Shown: in pieces, positions 46,535-55,868 of the stretch
Numbering within the stretch: the stretch's first letter is position 1
Layout: each line of letters starts with the position of its first letter
Source: Neostapfia colusana
Taxonomy: Eukaryota > Streptophyta > Magnoliopsida > Poales > Poaceae
Reading direction: 5' to 3'
DNA: 64,000 nt
Assembly: GCA_030760725.1 (NCBI GenBank)
Contig: JASWHV010000003.1
Location: 110,764,153 to 110,828,152 of the forward strand
Position numbers and translations under genes: made by a program
The notes under the pieces: model-generated
The model's database searches: none
Told to the model about the DNA's origin: nothing
Seen by the model: only the letters and a program-made list of their open reading frames with translations

Positions 46535-49500
46535 ATGTCTGCTAGTAACAATTCCGGTTTCAATTTGCAATCTGTGCTTGAGAAAGAAAAGCTCAATGGA
46601 GCTAACTTTATTGATTGGTACCGCAACCTGAGAATTGTTCTCAGGCAAGAGAAAATTGAGTATGTTCTTGAGCAACCATACCCCAATGACCTCCCCGATG
46701 ATGCAAATGCCGCAACTCGCAGGACTTATGAGAAGCACTGCGATGATGCGCTTAATGCAAGCTGCCTCATGCTTGCCACAATGTCCCCTGATCTACAGAA
46801 ACAATATGAGCATGCAGATGCTTATTCTATGATTCAGGGACTACGTGGAATGTTTGAGAACCAAGCAAGGGCTGAGAGGTACAACATCTCAAAGTCCTTG
46901 TTCTCATGCAAGTTGGCAGAAGGTAGCCCGGTCAGTCCCCATGTAATCAAGATGATTGGTTACATTGAGACTTTGGACAAACTTGGTTCTGAACTCAAGG
47001 ATGACCTGGCTATTGACGTTATTCTCCAGTCACTCCCACCGAGCTATGAGCCATTTATATTGAATTATCAAATGAATGGCATGGAGAAAACGTTGGCTGA
47101 ATTGCATGGGATGCTTAAAACAGCCGAGGAAAGCATTAAGAAAAACACCACTCATGTGATGATGGTTCAAAAGGAGAATAAAAAGAGGAAGCGTGTGATG
47201 CATCCTAAAGGCAAGGGAAAGGTTCCCAATGAGTCCTCAAGCTCAAAGCCAAAGGGAAAATCAGGCCCTTCTCCTAATGATGAATGCTTCCACTGTCATG
47301 CTAAGGGGCATTGGTCTAGGAATTGCAAGAAGTACTTGGAGGATAAGAAGAAGAAAGGGAGTGAGACTTCCACTTCAGGTATAAATGTTATAGAAATCAA
47401 TATTGCTACATCTTCTAGTGAATCATGGGTATTTGATACCGGATCAATGATTCACACTTGCAAATCGTTGCAGGGTCTAAGTGAGACTAGAAGATTTGCA
47501 AGAGGCGAGTTGGATGTTCGGGTCGGCAATGGAACAAAGGTTGCTGTCATAGCTGTCGGAACTTATCACTTGTCATTACCCTCAGGATTAGTTTTGGAAT
47601 TAAATAATTGTTATTGCATTCTTTCTTTGAGCAAGAACATTATATCTTCTTCATGTTTGGAAGAAGTTAATGGTTATGAGATTATAATAAAGAACAAATG
47701 TTGTTCTATTTATTATAATAATATTTTCTATGCTCAATGTCCATTAGTGAATGGATTATATGTTCTTGATCTTGAGGATAAAACAGTCTATAACATTAGT
47801 ACAAAAAGGGCTCGACGAAATGATCTAAATCCCACTTTTATTTGGCATTGTCGCTTAGGTCATATAAATGAGAAACGCATTGAGAAACTCCATAAAGATG
47901 GTTTGTTAAGTTCATTTGATTTTGAATCACTTGACACATGCGAGTCTTGTTTGCTTGGGAAGATGACCAAAGCACCCTTCACTGGTCAAAGTGAGAGGGC
48001 AACTGACTTGTTGGGACTTATACATACTGATGTATGTGGACCAATGAGTTCGGTAGCTAGAGGTGGTTTTCAGTATTTCATTACTTTTACCGATGACTTT
48101 AGTAGATATGGATATGTCTATCTAATGAGGCACAAGTCTGAATCTTTTGAAAAGTTCAAAGAATTTCAGAATGAAGTACAAAATCAGTTGGGCAAGACAA
48201 TTAAACTTCTACGATCTGATCGTGGGGGTGAATATTTGAGCCATGAATTTTATGATCATTTAAAACAATGTGGAATTGTTCCACAGTTGACTCCACCAGG
48301 AACGCCCCAATGGAATGGGGTGTCCGAGCGGAGGAACCGAACCTTGTTAGACATGGTTAGGTCGATGATGAGTCAGACTGATCTTCCACCATCCTTTTGG
48401 GGTTATGCTCTTGAAACTGCTGCGTTTACACTAAACAGAGTCCCAACTAAGTCTGTTGAGAAGACACCATATGAGATGTGGACCGGGAAACGTCCCGGAT
48501 TGTCTTTCCTCAAAGTTTGGGGATGTGATGCTTATGTCAAACGTTTGACGTCAGACAAACTTACTCCCAAATCAGACAAATGCTTCTTTGTGGGATATCC
48601 TAGGGAAACCAAAGGATATTATTTTTATAATAAAACGGAGGGTAAAGTGTTTACTGCTCGCAATGGTGTCTTCTTGGAGAAAGAGTTTCTCTCAAAAGGA
48701 GTTAGTGGGAGCAAGGTGCATCTTGAAGAAATCCAAGAAATATCTGAAAATGTTTCGGCACCCTCTAATCCTATACAGGATGTACAAGATGTTGTACAAC
48801 CACTTGATGAAACACCAGCTCCACGAAGGTCTACAAGAGTACGTCGTGCAACTGAAAAGTTGACACTCCTAACCACGGAACCACGGGACATGGTATTGTT
48901 GGACAATAATGAGCCTGTGACCTACACTGAAGCAACAATGGGACCCGACTCTGAGAAATGGCTTGGAGCCATGGAATCCGAAATAGAATCCATGCATGAG
49001 AATCAAGTTTGGAACTTGGTTGATCCAATCGATGGTGTGAGACCGATCGATTGCAAATGGATTTTCAAGAAAAAGACTGATATGGATGGAAAAGTTCACA
49101 TCTATAAAGCACGATTGGTGGCGAAAGGTTTCAGACAAATTCAAGGTGTTGATTATGATGAAACATTTTCGCCCGTCGCTATGCTAAAGTCTGTTCGGAT
49201 TCTCCTAGCAATTGCTGCATATTTTGATTATGAAATATGGCAGATGGATGTCAAAACAGCCTTTCTTAATGGGAGTCTGACTGAGGATGTGTACATGACA
49301 CAACCTGAGGGTTTTGTCGATCCTAAAAATGCTAGAAAAATATGCAAACTTCAAAAGTCCATCTATGGATTGAAGCAAGCATCTCGGAGTTGGAATCTAC
49401 GTTTTGATGAAGTGGTCAAAGGGTTTGGTTTCATCAAGAACGTAGAAGAACCTTGTATTTACAAGAAGGTTAGTGGGAGCGCACTTATATTTCTGGTCCT

Positions 49501-50485
49501 ATATGTAGATGACATATTGTTGATCGGAAATGACATTCCAGTACTAGATGCTGTTAAATCCTCATTAAGGAAAAGTTTCTCAATGAAGGATTTAGGAGAG
49601 GCAGCATACATTTTGGGCATAAAGATCTATAGAGATAGATCTAAAAGGTTAATTGGATTAAGCCAAGACACATATATTGACAAGATATTGAATCGATTCA
49701 ATATGCAAGATTCTAAGAAAGGTTTCTTGCCAATGTCACATGGCATCACTCTAAGCAAAAGTCAGTGTCCTTCGACACCTGATGAGCAAAAGAGGATGAG
49801 AGCGATTCCTTATGCTTCGGCTATTGGATCTATCATGTATGCCATGTTGTGTACACGCCCAGATGTATCCTATGCTCTAAGTGTTACGAGCAGGTATCAA
49901 TCAGATTATGGTGAGGCTCATTGGACAGTTGTCAAAAACATTCTTAAGTACTTGAGAAGAACTAAGGATGTATTCCTAGTGTTTGGAGGTGAAGAAGAGC
50001 TCGTTGTAAGAGGTTACACCGATGCTAGCTTCCAAACAGACAAGGATGACTCTAGATCGCAATCCGGTTTTGTGTTCTGCCTCAATGGAGGGGCAGTGAG
50101 CTGGAAAAGTTCCAAGCAAGACACAATAGCAGATTCAACGACGGAGGCGGAGTATATTGCAGCTTCTGAAGCTGCAAAGGAAGCTGTTTGGATCAGAAAA
50201 TTTGTTTCTGAGTTGGGTGTTGTTCCTAGTGCGTCCGGACCTGTGGATCTCTATTGCGACAATAATGGAGCCATTGCACAGGCAAAGGAGCCTAGATCAC
50301 ACAAAAGATCCAAACATATACTACGACGCTATCATCTGATTCGAGAGATTATCGACCGAGGTGATGTGAATATATGCAAGGTGCATACGGATTTGAATAT
50401 GGCAGATCCGTTGACAAAGCCTCTTCCACAATCAAAGCATGAGACGCACACGAGATCTATGGGTATTAGATACTTACATCAATGA
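46535..50485 (+). CDS. gag-pol: Copia-1 gag-pol polyprotein (intact)
   Basis: 1316 codons, uninterrupted. Residues 1-250: gag (UBN2-type capsid; LNGANFIDWYRNLRIVLRQE near the start), Lys-rich linker, zinc knuckle CFHCHAKGHWSRNC (about 251-264). Protease with WVFDTGSM (about 298-305; DTGS). Integrase with the HCRLGH...CESC zinc finger (about 437-475), core Asp in IHTDVCGP, Asp in LRSDRGGEY and Glu in GVSERRNRT. RT with KARLVAKGFRQ, the QMDVKTAFLNG region and YVDDILL (about 990). RNase H with YTDASF, TTEAEY (about 1202) and DNNGA. The order PR-INT-RT-RH is diagnostic of Ty1/copia. All catalytic motifs I know are present. The protein acts in cytoplasmic virus-like particles and then in the nucleus. 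The clade within copia was not decided (Tork-like possible). Confidence 0.97.
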   Translation: MSASNNSGFNLQSVLEKEKLNGANFIDWYRNLRIVLRQEKIEYVLEQPYPNDLPDDANAATRRTYEKHCDDALNASCLMLATMSPDLQKQYEHADAYSMIQGLRGMFENQARAERYNISKSLFSCKLAEGSPVSPHVIKMIGYIETLDKLGSELKDDLAIDVILQSLPPSYEPFILNYQMNGMEKTLAELHGMLKTAEESIKKNTTHVMMVQKENKKRKRVMHPKGKGKVPNESSSSKPKGKSGPSPNDECFHCHAKGHWSRNCKKYLEDKKKKGSETSTSGINVIEINIATSSSESWVFDTGSMIHTCKSLQGLSETRRFARGELDVRVGNGTKVAVIAVGTYHLSLPSGLVLELNNCYCILSLSKNIISSSCLEEVNGYEIIIKNKCCSIYYNNIFYAQCPLVNGLYVLDLEDKTVYNISTKRARRNDLNPTFIWHCRLGHINEKRIEKLHKDGLLSSFDFESLDTCESCLLGKMTKAPFTGQSERATDLLGLIHTDVCGPMSSVARGGFQYFITFTDDFSRYGYVYLMRHKSESFEKFKEFQNEVQNQLGKTIKLLRSDRGGEYLSHEFYDHLKQCGIVPQLTPPGTPQWNGVSERRNRTLLDMVRSMMSQTDLPPSFWGYALETAAFTLNRVPTKSVEKTPYEMWTGKRPGLSFLKVWGCDAYVKRLTSDKLTPKSDKCFFVGYPRETKGYYFYNKTEGKVFTARNGVFLEKEFLSKGVSGSKVHLEEIQEISENVSAPSNPIQDVQDVVQPLDETPAPRRSTRVRRATEKLTLLTTEPRDMVLLDNNEPVTYTEATMGPDSEKWLGAMESEIESMHENQVWNLVDPIDGVRPIDCKWIFKKKTDMDGKVHIYKARLVAKGFRQIQGVDYDETFSPVAMLKSVRILLAIAAYFDYEIWQMDVKTAFLNGSLTEDVYMTQPEGFVDPKNARKICKLQKSIYGLKQASRSWNLRFDEVVKGFGFIKNVEEPCIYKKVSGSALIFLVLYVDDILLIGNDIPVLDAVKSSLRKSFSMKDLGEAAYILGIKIYRDRSKRLIGLSQDTYIDKILNRFNMQDSKKGFLPMSHGITLSKSQCPSTPDEQKRMRAIPYASAIGSIMYAMLCTRPDVSYALSVTSRYQSDYGEAHWTVVKNILKYLRRTKDVFLVFGGEEELVVRGYTDASFQTDKDDSRSQSGFVFCLNGGAVSWKSSKQDTIADSTTEAEYIAASEAAKEAVWIRKFVSELGVVPSASGPVDLYCDNNGAIAQAKEPRSHKRSKHILRRYHLIREIIDRGDVNICKVHTDLNMADPLTKPLPQSKHETHTRSMGIRYLHQ

Positions 50486-51402
50486 TCCTAGTGTGTAGTG
50501 GGAGACTTTTGTCATAGCTATGTTTATGTACTATTTGAGTAACTATTATTCACATTGATCATCAAGTATGTGACTTGTTCGTGAGACTCTTTGTTAATTA
50601 TAATGTTACTCAAAATGATCCCTAGTCTACATCGTTATATGAGACAATGATAGTACGCAGACTAGCACATGTATTAATTGATGATCACGTTTCACGGATC
50701 ATAGATATGGAGATATCAAATTAATAATGTGAACACATGTTAGTGAACATGGTGTTGGATAGACCCATTCCGAGACACTGTTGGGATTGTTATTTACATA
50801 TGTGCCATCAGTTGGTCTTGAGTGATACACCTGCTAGATTCTTTGACCTGAGATCGCCATTGTTTCTCACTATGTGTAGTTGTGCACTTTGAAACTATCA
50901 AACGCTACTCCGTAACTGGGTGGTCATAAAAATAGTATTCAGGTGCATGATGAAGCATGGAATGAGATGTGTGCGGATCAAGATGGGATTTGCCCCTCCT
51001 AAATAACAGGAGAGATATCTCTGGGCCCCTCGAGATAGTTGGATTGAAAGTGCATGGCCATGCCAAAATGATTAAAGAGTTAATCATTATGACTAAAAGT
51101 TAGTCATCGATTGAATCCACTATTTGATCGAGTGAATGGTCGAGCTATCACAAGGATGGCACGTATCTCGCCTTGAGCTTGACTGGTATCGTGTGGCAAA
51201 GGAATTAGCATGTGAATGTATCTAGGTTCAGCCGATATGATCTTAATGTACATTCGGGAGTCAGTATGTCCTGCTAGGTACCTCTACTGACTTGTGTCTG
51301 AAAACGGTTTTCATTCATAACCGACTGTACATGAACCTAACGGGTCACACACTTAAGGGGATGGAATATTGAAAAACTTGGCTATATGATTGTCTCTAGT
51401 GC
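50486..51402 (+). other. Copia-1 3' untranslated region
   Basis: 0.9 kb of AT-rich sequence between the gag-pol stop and the purine tract. No env-like or other gene; the longest frame (50905-51087, minus) is 60 codons. Confidence 0.7.
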
Positions 51403-51412
51403 AAGTGGGAGA
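51403..51412 (+). other. Copia-1 polypurine tract
   Basis: AAGTGGGAGA just before the 3' LTR, as usual in plant copia elements. Confidence 0.85.
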
Positions 51413-51413
51413 T

Positions 51414-51842
51414 TGTTGGTGATATGCCCAAGAGGCAATCATAACAATTCGGATAAAGGCCTGATGGATATTTGATCCATAAGAAATTAGGGTACTAATG
51501 GGTCTGTGACCTAAAAGCCCATTAGAGCGCTATAAATATGAGGGGTAGGGTTACGGACAGATGTCTCCACCAGATAACAGTCCCAGCCGCCGCCCCTCAC
51601 AGGTCAGCCGCCGAAACCCCTGCCGCGCGCACGGTGCTAGCACACCGACGCACGGCGTTCCTCCCTGTACGTGTGGACTCCGTGGAGGCGCTGCTGTTAC
51701 TGCTGCGCTGATCGGCTACGGCGCGCATCTACGATCCGCTGCGCTGCGCGTCTAGTGGTAACGATCCATGACCTTCTCACTCGCATGTTTCCTGGGTGAT
51801 ACGGTCGAATTGCTAGAGTAGTGCATCGCCTATTTCCCAACA
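51414..51842 (+). repeat. Copia-1 3' LTR
   Basis: 429 bp, identical to the 5' LTR except one C/T change and a cac/cg difference (one substitution and one base lost) next to the TATA box. Confidence 0.95.
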
Positions 51843-52080
51843 CCACGTGTCCTCCGGCCCCGGACCTGGCCTCCCCGCTGACACGATGTCTAGTGTTGTC
51901 ACGTGTCCTCCAGCTCCGGGCCTAGCCTCCCCGTTCAGGAGGGCTCCGGAGCTGCCACGTGTCCTCCGACCCCAGATCTGGCCTCCCCGCTGAGGCAAGG
52001 TCTGGTGCTCCCACATGTCCTCCGGCTCCGAACCCGGCCTCCCCGCTGAGGGCGGGATCCGGAGCTGCCACGTGTCCCAC
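51843..52080. repeat. Minisatellite of about 57 bp in Solo-E
   Basis: At least four diverged units, each with CCACGTGTCCTCC, a GGCCTxGCCTCCCCGCTGAG-like core and a TCTGGTGCT or TCCGGAGCT end that alternate. One to two more units lie left of Copia-1 (about 44580-44681), so Copia-1 split the array. Confidence 0.75.
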
Positions 52081-52763
52081 AACCCGCCGTGGGCCGTGGG
52101 CCTCAGGAGTCAAGGAAGACGTGACCAGTCCCGTCACGCATGCAACACTCGCGCATTCCCCATGAGCACGCGTGCAGCGCACGCATAAACCCACTCCTGG
52201 CAGACATTACTATGACAGGACAGGACGATGTGGCGTGACAACGGCAGTAACGGCACAGTGCTGCACAGCTGACCGAATAGGCTGCAGCGATAAGATGGAG
52301 CCTTCTCCCACCATCATCAACCGCTACTTGGTCTCGGACACCCGGCATGCCAGACAGCACGCCTTAACTCCATCTACAATGGATACTACAAGTAGCCATA
52401 ATACTCTAAATTGTGTATAGGGTACGTACAATCGAGAGGCCACCTGTCGGGCTTCGGGTCTTGATGTAACTGCCGCCTTGAGACACAAAAAGACCGGGCA
52501 GCCTCCGAGAGCAGGGGATCTAATATAAGACTCTCAAGCTCAGCTCTCAGACTCACAACACATACGCATGCAAGCAATACAATGCACTCTCCGTGGATGT
52601 AGGGTTTTACACTCCGGCGGCCCGAACCACGTAAATCCTGGTGTTCATCTCGTACTCTTTAAGCTCGATCGATCCAATGACAGCCCCTCCAAACAACGAA
52701 CCTCCAAGGGCTGCTCCAGTAGCGGTGCCGGGGGAAGTGTCGTAGAAACACTTAGACAACATT

Positions 52764-54345
52764 TCATTCAATATGAGAATTTCATTCATATAATTAATAC
52801 AACTTCTTGCAGTTGTTCATATCTTTTAGTTTCAGAACTCGAGGAGACTCTGGATCCACTCGCAAGTCTTCCTCCGGGGACTGACTGGGAACCCGAGCAG
52901 CAGTAAGGAAAGCCCCATTTTACATTTAACAAGCTTTTATACCATTTTACTTCATAATCTACGGTTAATAGTTATAGGAAGTGCATTTGGTTAAGGTGAT
53001 TGAAACCCCAATGGCATGACCAAATAATCCTTTTACTTCAAGGGTATCTTAGTATCCTATCATGTAGACTTTGGCTAGGCTTAGGTAATAGAAAGGATTT
53101 GGTAGAAGTCGAGTAGTTGGAATCTACTCGCGATAGAAAGAATAGGGCACACGGAGGATTCTTAAACATATCCCAATCAATTGACAATGAGACGGGGTAG
53201 AGATGTAGGGTGCAGCAAGATGTGGAGGTCTTGTGTGTGTAGCTCTGCTTATGTCGATCAAGGACCGTGCCGTGTGCAGCCCCACTAAGCAAGTTTGAAC
53301 AGTACCGGTAGCATACTGGATATATGGGTGTGAGGAAACCGATGTAGCTTGGTTAACTTGGTCATTGAGGCATTGCTCGCAATCTTAAAGGTGTTGTTGA
53401 GGGCAGCAAGGTGTAAATCAGCTAACAGGCTCCGTCAAGGACGCTTGCTCCGTGTAGGGACCTCCTGCTCGGGACGGTAGGACCGGTTTAACGATTGAGT
53501 GTCCTCGTGAAAGGTGGTCGTGTAAGGCGGAAACAGAGTGTGCCTTTGGCAGCTTCTATTATGGGCGTACATGTCGTGTATTAATGTGTGTATTTTGATT
53601 GTAATCACCGTCCCTCGTTGTTTTTTGAGTACCGCTTGTTCACTGCGTTGTGACATAGTAAGAAAGAGTAGTTGGAGTAGGAGTAACATTGATAATATGA
53701 TTTGATATTGAACTACAACCTTGTGTGAAGTAAGAGTAGTGCAAACTAAACTTAAAGTCCATCCCCCTTGAGGTAAGCAACATCGGGATGAAGTGTTTCT
53801 TGTTTGATTGTGGAGTCACGATGTTGTGTAGCACCAGGGGATTGATCTGCTGCTTAAAAGTGAAGTTAGGAACTCACTGTTAAGCGAGTGTTTTATGTAA
53901 TTATTTCCTACCTATGCTAGACCTCTTCATCATGTAGAGTTCCCTATTTAGGACGAGTCAGTTAAGACTTGGTGAGCCTTCGTGCTCATGTTTTCTATAT
54001 AAGTTGTTGCTGCAGGTCAGATGAAGGGCTTGATTGGGAGGCCACACCCCAGTCAGGGTAAACGGCTGAATTGGAGCCCTGCACGCTGCCTTGAGAAGGA
54101 GCTGGTGCTAGAGTGAGCTGTCCGAGGGCTGGACCGTTCACTATTTTGCGTAGTTAATATGTAGTGAGTGAGTAGAGACAAGACTTCCGCTGTACACATT
54201 TTGAAATGTAATATATTCTCCACTTGAACTTGTTGGTTCAAGCATTGTGATGAAATATAAATACATTTTAAAGTTGTTGTTGGATTTCGCATCGCACGAC
54301 ACCACGCAATACGATTCCAGGAATGTCGGGACCTCGGTCCTCACA
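52764..54345 (+). repeat. Gy-C 3' LTR, last piece
   Basis: Resumes after the Solo-E target duplication and runs to TCACA. Its complement aligns with the starts of the Gy-A and Solo-D LTRs (for example the block around 53930-54030 matches the complement of 38695-38800). Small frames on the minus strand are not genes. Confidence 0.75.
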
Positions 54346-55868
54346 ATAGGGTTGAGTTAAGGAAGCTAAATTGTTGATCTTGAGCAATTCACTGTGCATA
54401 TATAGGGTTTACAATCTCCTTTTAAGTGACCTTTGGATTTTTCTTAGTGATCACAAATGTTGGTGCAATTGCCGAGCCACCCGAAAAACCATCGAGTCGT
54501 GCTCTACGCACGGCGGGAAAAACGTGGGCACACCAGACTAGGAAGTTGTCCCTACTAAGCTTCTTTGAGATTGGTTGGCCGAAGGACGCTGTTGAGGTGG
54601 TGGGTGTCACCATTAGGAGAAATTTCGAGATCTAGATGGGTTTAGCGGAGCTCTAATTACCATGGAAAAAGAATATATTTTGTATAATGGTTGATTTTAT
54701 ATTGTGTCTCATGGCTGGTTTATATAGAATACAGAAGATATATATCTATGCCAGTCAATCTTAACTACGAAATATACTTCTAATCTATGGCAGTCTATCT
54801 AGCATACCAAATATACCCTACCAGATATGGTAGTGTATCAATATACCAAACATTCTCTAACAATACAAATTATTTCAACACATACAACTATAGGACCCTG
54901 CTCAATCCGTAAGAGTCTTGCACACTACAAGGCTCCTAATACCAACTGAAGCACGCACAACTGTGTCCAACAGATTGCATACTTAAAAAAAATCATTCCA
55001 ACATATAGGAAATATCACTCTTACACTCATGCCATTTTACTACTACCACATCAATGAAACGAGAAAAAATATGATAGTTTAAACTGATAGACCATCCATA
55101 TAATTGTTGTAGATGCCTCTCTGATTTCCCAATAATAAATATTGAATTCTCGCATTTCACTCTGATCAACTGGATTTTTCTTCATGTAAACAATGCACGT
55201 TACTAAACCTTCCACTGCGAAATTGCTCTTCCATGTGATGGTAAATGAACACCACTGATTTTCCTCTGGACATGGTTTCTCTTCTTTGTTTCTGCAGCTG
55301 CAGTCTGACCCCTCTTGTCCCTACATATATGAACATCTAATATTGTATTAGTGCCAGCACATATGAATATCTAACAATACATTAGTGTTCCATTAGCAGT
55401 ACAATGTTGTAATGATGCTAGTATTGTTCTGTAGCTTTAAAAGATACACTAATATTATGTAATAACTAATGTGTTCTTTAATTGATAATTAATGTGTTTT
55501 TGTACACACTCTCACGTCTGTTTCTATCATGATAAAATAAAAGGAATAATCAAATAATTTTCTACTCCCAACTTACTAGAGAAGCCAACAGTTTATTGCA
55601 TTTCTGTCACTAAACTCAATAGTTGCTATTAACAGTAGAAATGCTTAGGCACATAGATCCATACATTTTATTGGTGTATAATTGGGAACGAGTTTTCCAC
55701 TAACGGTCATCAAGCAACCACGGTTTACGGGCCCCACAACCATAAGGTATCTGGAGACGAATGGATGGCCCACGGCTTGAGCCAAGAACAACTGAAGCCC
55801 AGACTCCAACAGTCAAGTTCTGGTCAGGGGTCCATCCCCTGACCTGGCTCAATAACACTGCCCCAACC
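54346..55868. other. Unassigned AT-rich DNA between Gy-C and Gy-B2
   Basis: Besides the copia gag fragment (54422-54613) I see no gene. 54640-55100 is AT-rich with loosely repeated motifs (ATACCAAATATACC, TATGGCAGT) and may be leader or LTR of the same copia relic on the minus strand. A 9-bp hairpin (GGTCAGGGG / CCCCTGACC, 5-base loop) lies at 55822-55844. Confidence 0.45.
54422..54613 (-). pseudogene. gag: Ty1/copia gag N-terminal fragment
   Basis: 63 codons starting MVTPTTSTASFGQPISKKLS then RDNFLVWCAHVFPAVRRARL. This fits the N-terminus of a large grass copia gag group (FGQPIxxKLxxxNFLLWKAQVLPAIRGAxLxGF). It stops after about 63 residues, where the normal protein continues for hundreds. 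It belongs to a different copia family from Copia-1. Upstream DNA on the minus strand may be its leader. Confidence 0.7.

Larger units (their letters stand above)
44682..51842 (+). mobile_element. Copia-1: intact Ty1/copia retrotransposon
   Basis: 7161 bp on the plus strand: 5' LTR 44682-45111, primer site 45113-45125, 1.4-kb leader, one gag-pol frame 46535-50485, 0.9-kb 3' untranslated region, purine tract 51403-51412, 3' LTR 51414-51842. The LTR ends are TGTTGG...CCAACA, a 6-bp perfect inverted repeat. The LTRs differ by 2 substitutions and one 1-bp indel. All structural parts needed for autonomy are present. The flanking 5-mers (gatct, ccacg) do not match, which is unexpected for so young a copy. 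Confidence 0.95.
44539..52758 (+). mobile_element. Solo-E: solo LTR, interrupted by Copia-1
   Basis: Without Copia-1 it is about 1.06 kb (44539-44681 plus 51843-52758). It begins TGTCAGTACC and ends CACTTAGACA, so its ends are TGTC/GACA. Perfect 5-bp target duplications acatt flank it (44534-44538 and 52759-52763). A stretch near its 3' end (GTAGGGTTTTACACTCCGGC then GGCCCGAACC) resembles LTRs of grass Tat-lineage gypsy elements as I remember them. No internal region or gene, hence a solo LTR. Confidence 0.75.
36209..54345 (+). mobile_element. Gy-C: 5'-truncated Ty3/gypsy chromovirus with a disrupted 3' LTR
   Basis: A plus-strand remnant: RNase H end, integrase, chromodomain (36209-37948), purine tract 38010-38022, and a 3' LTR from 38023 to 54345 whose ends TGTGA...TCACA are perfect 5-bp inverted repeats. 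The LTR is split by Solo-D and Solo-E (with Copia-1 inside); its three pieces total about 3.85 kb, the size of the related Gy-A LTR. The 5' LTR, gag, protease and RT are missing. The pol product is close to Gy-A. Confidence 0.85.

Noticed and set aside
52568..52906. 112-codon plus-strand frame
   Set aside because: It spans the Solo-E/Gy-C boundary at 52758, so it cannot be an old gene.
44533..52927. 7-bp direct repeat tacattt (44533-44539, 52921-52927) as insertion boundary
   Set aside because: 52764-52920 already aligns with the Gy-C LTR family, and acatt at 44534-44538 and 52759-52763 with TG...CA ends is a better boundary.
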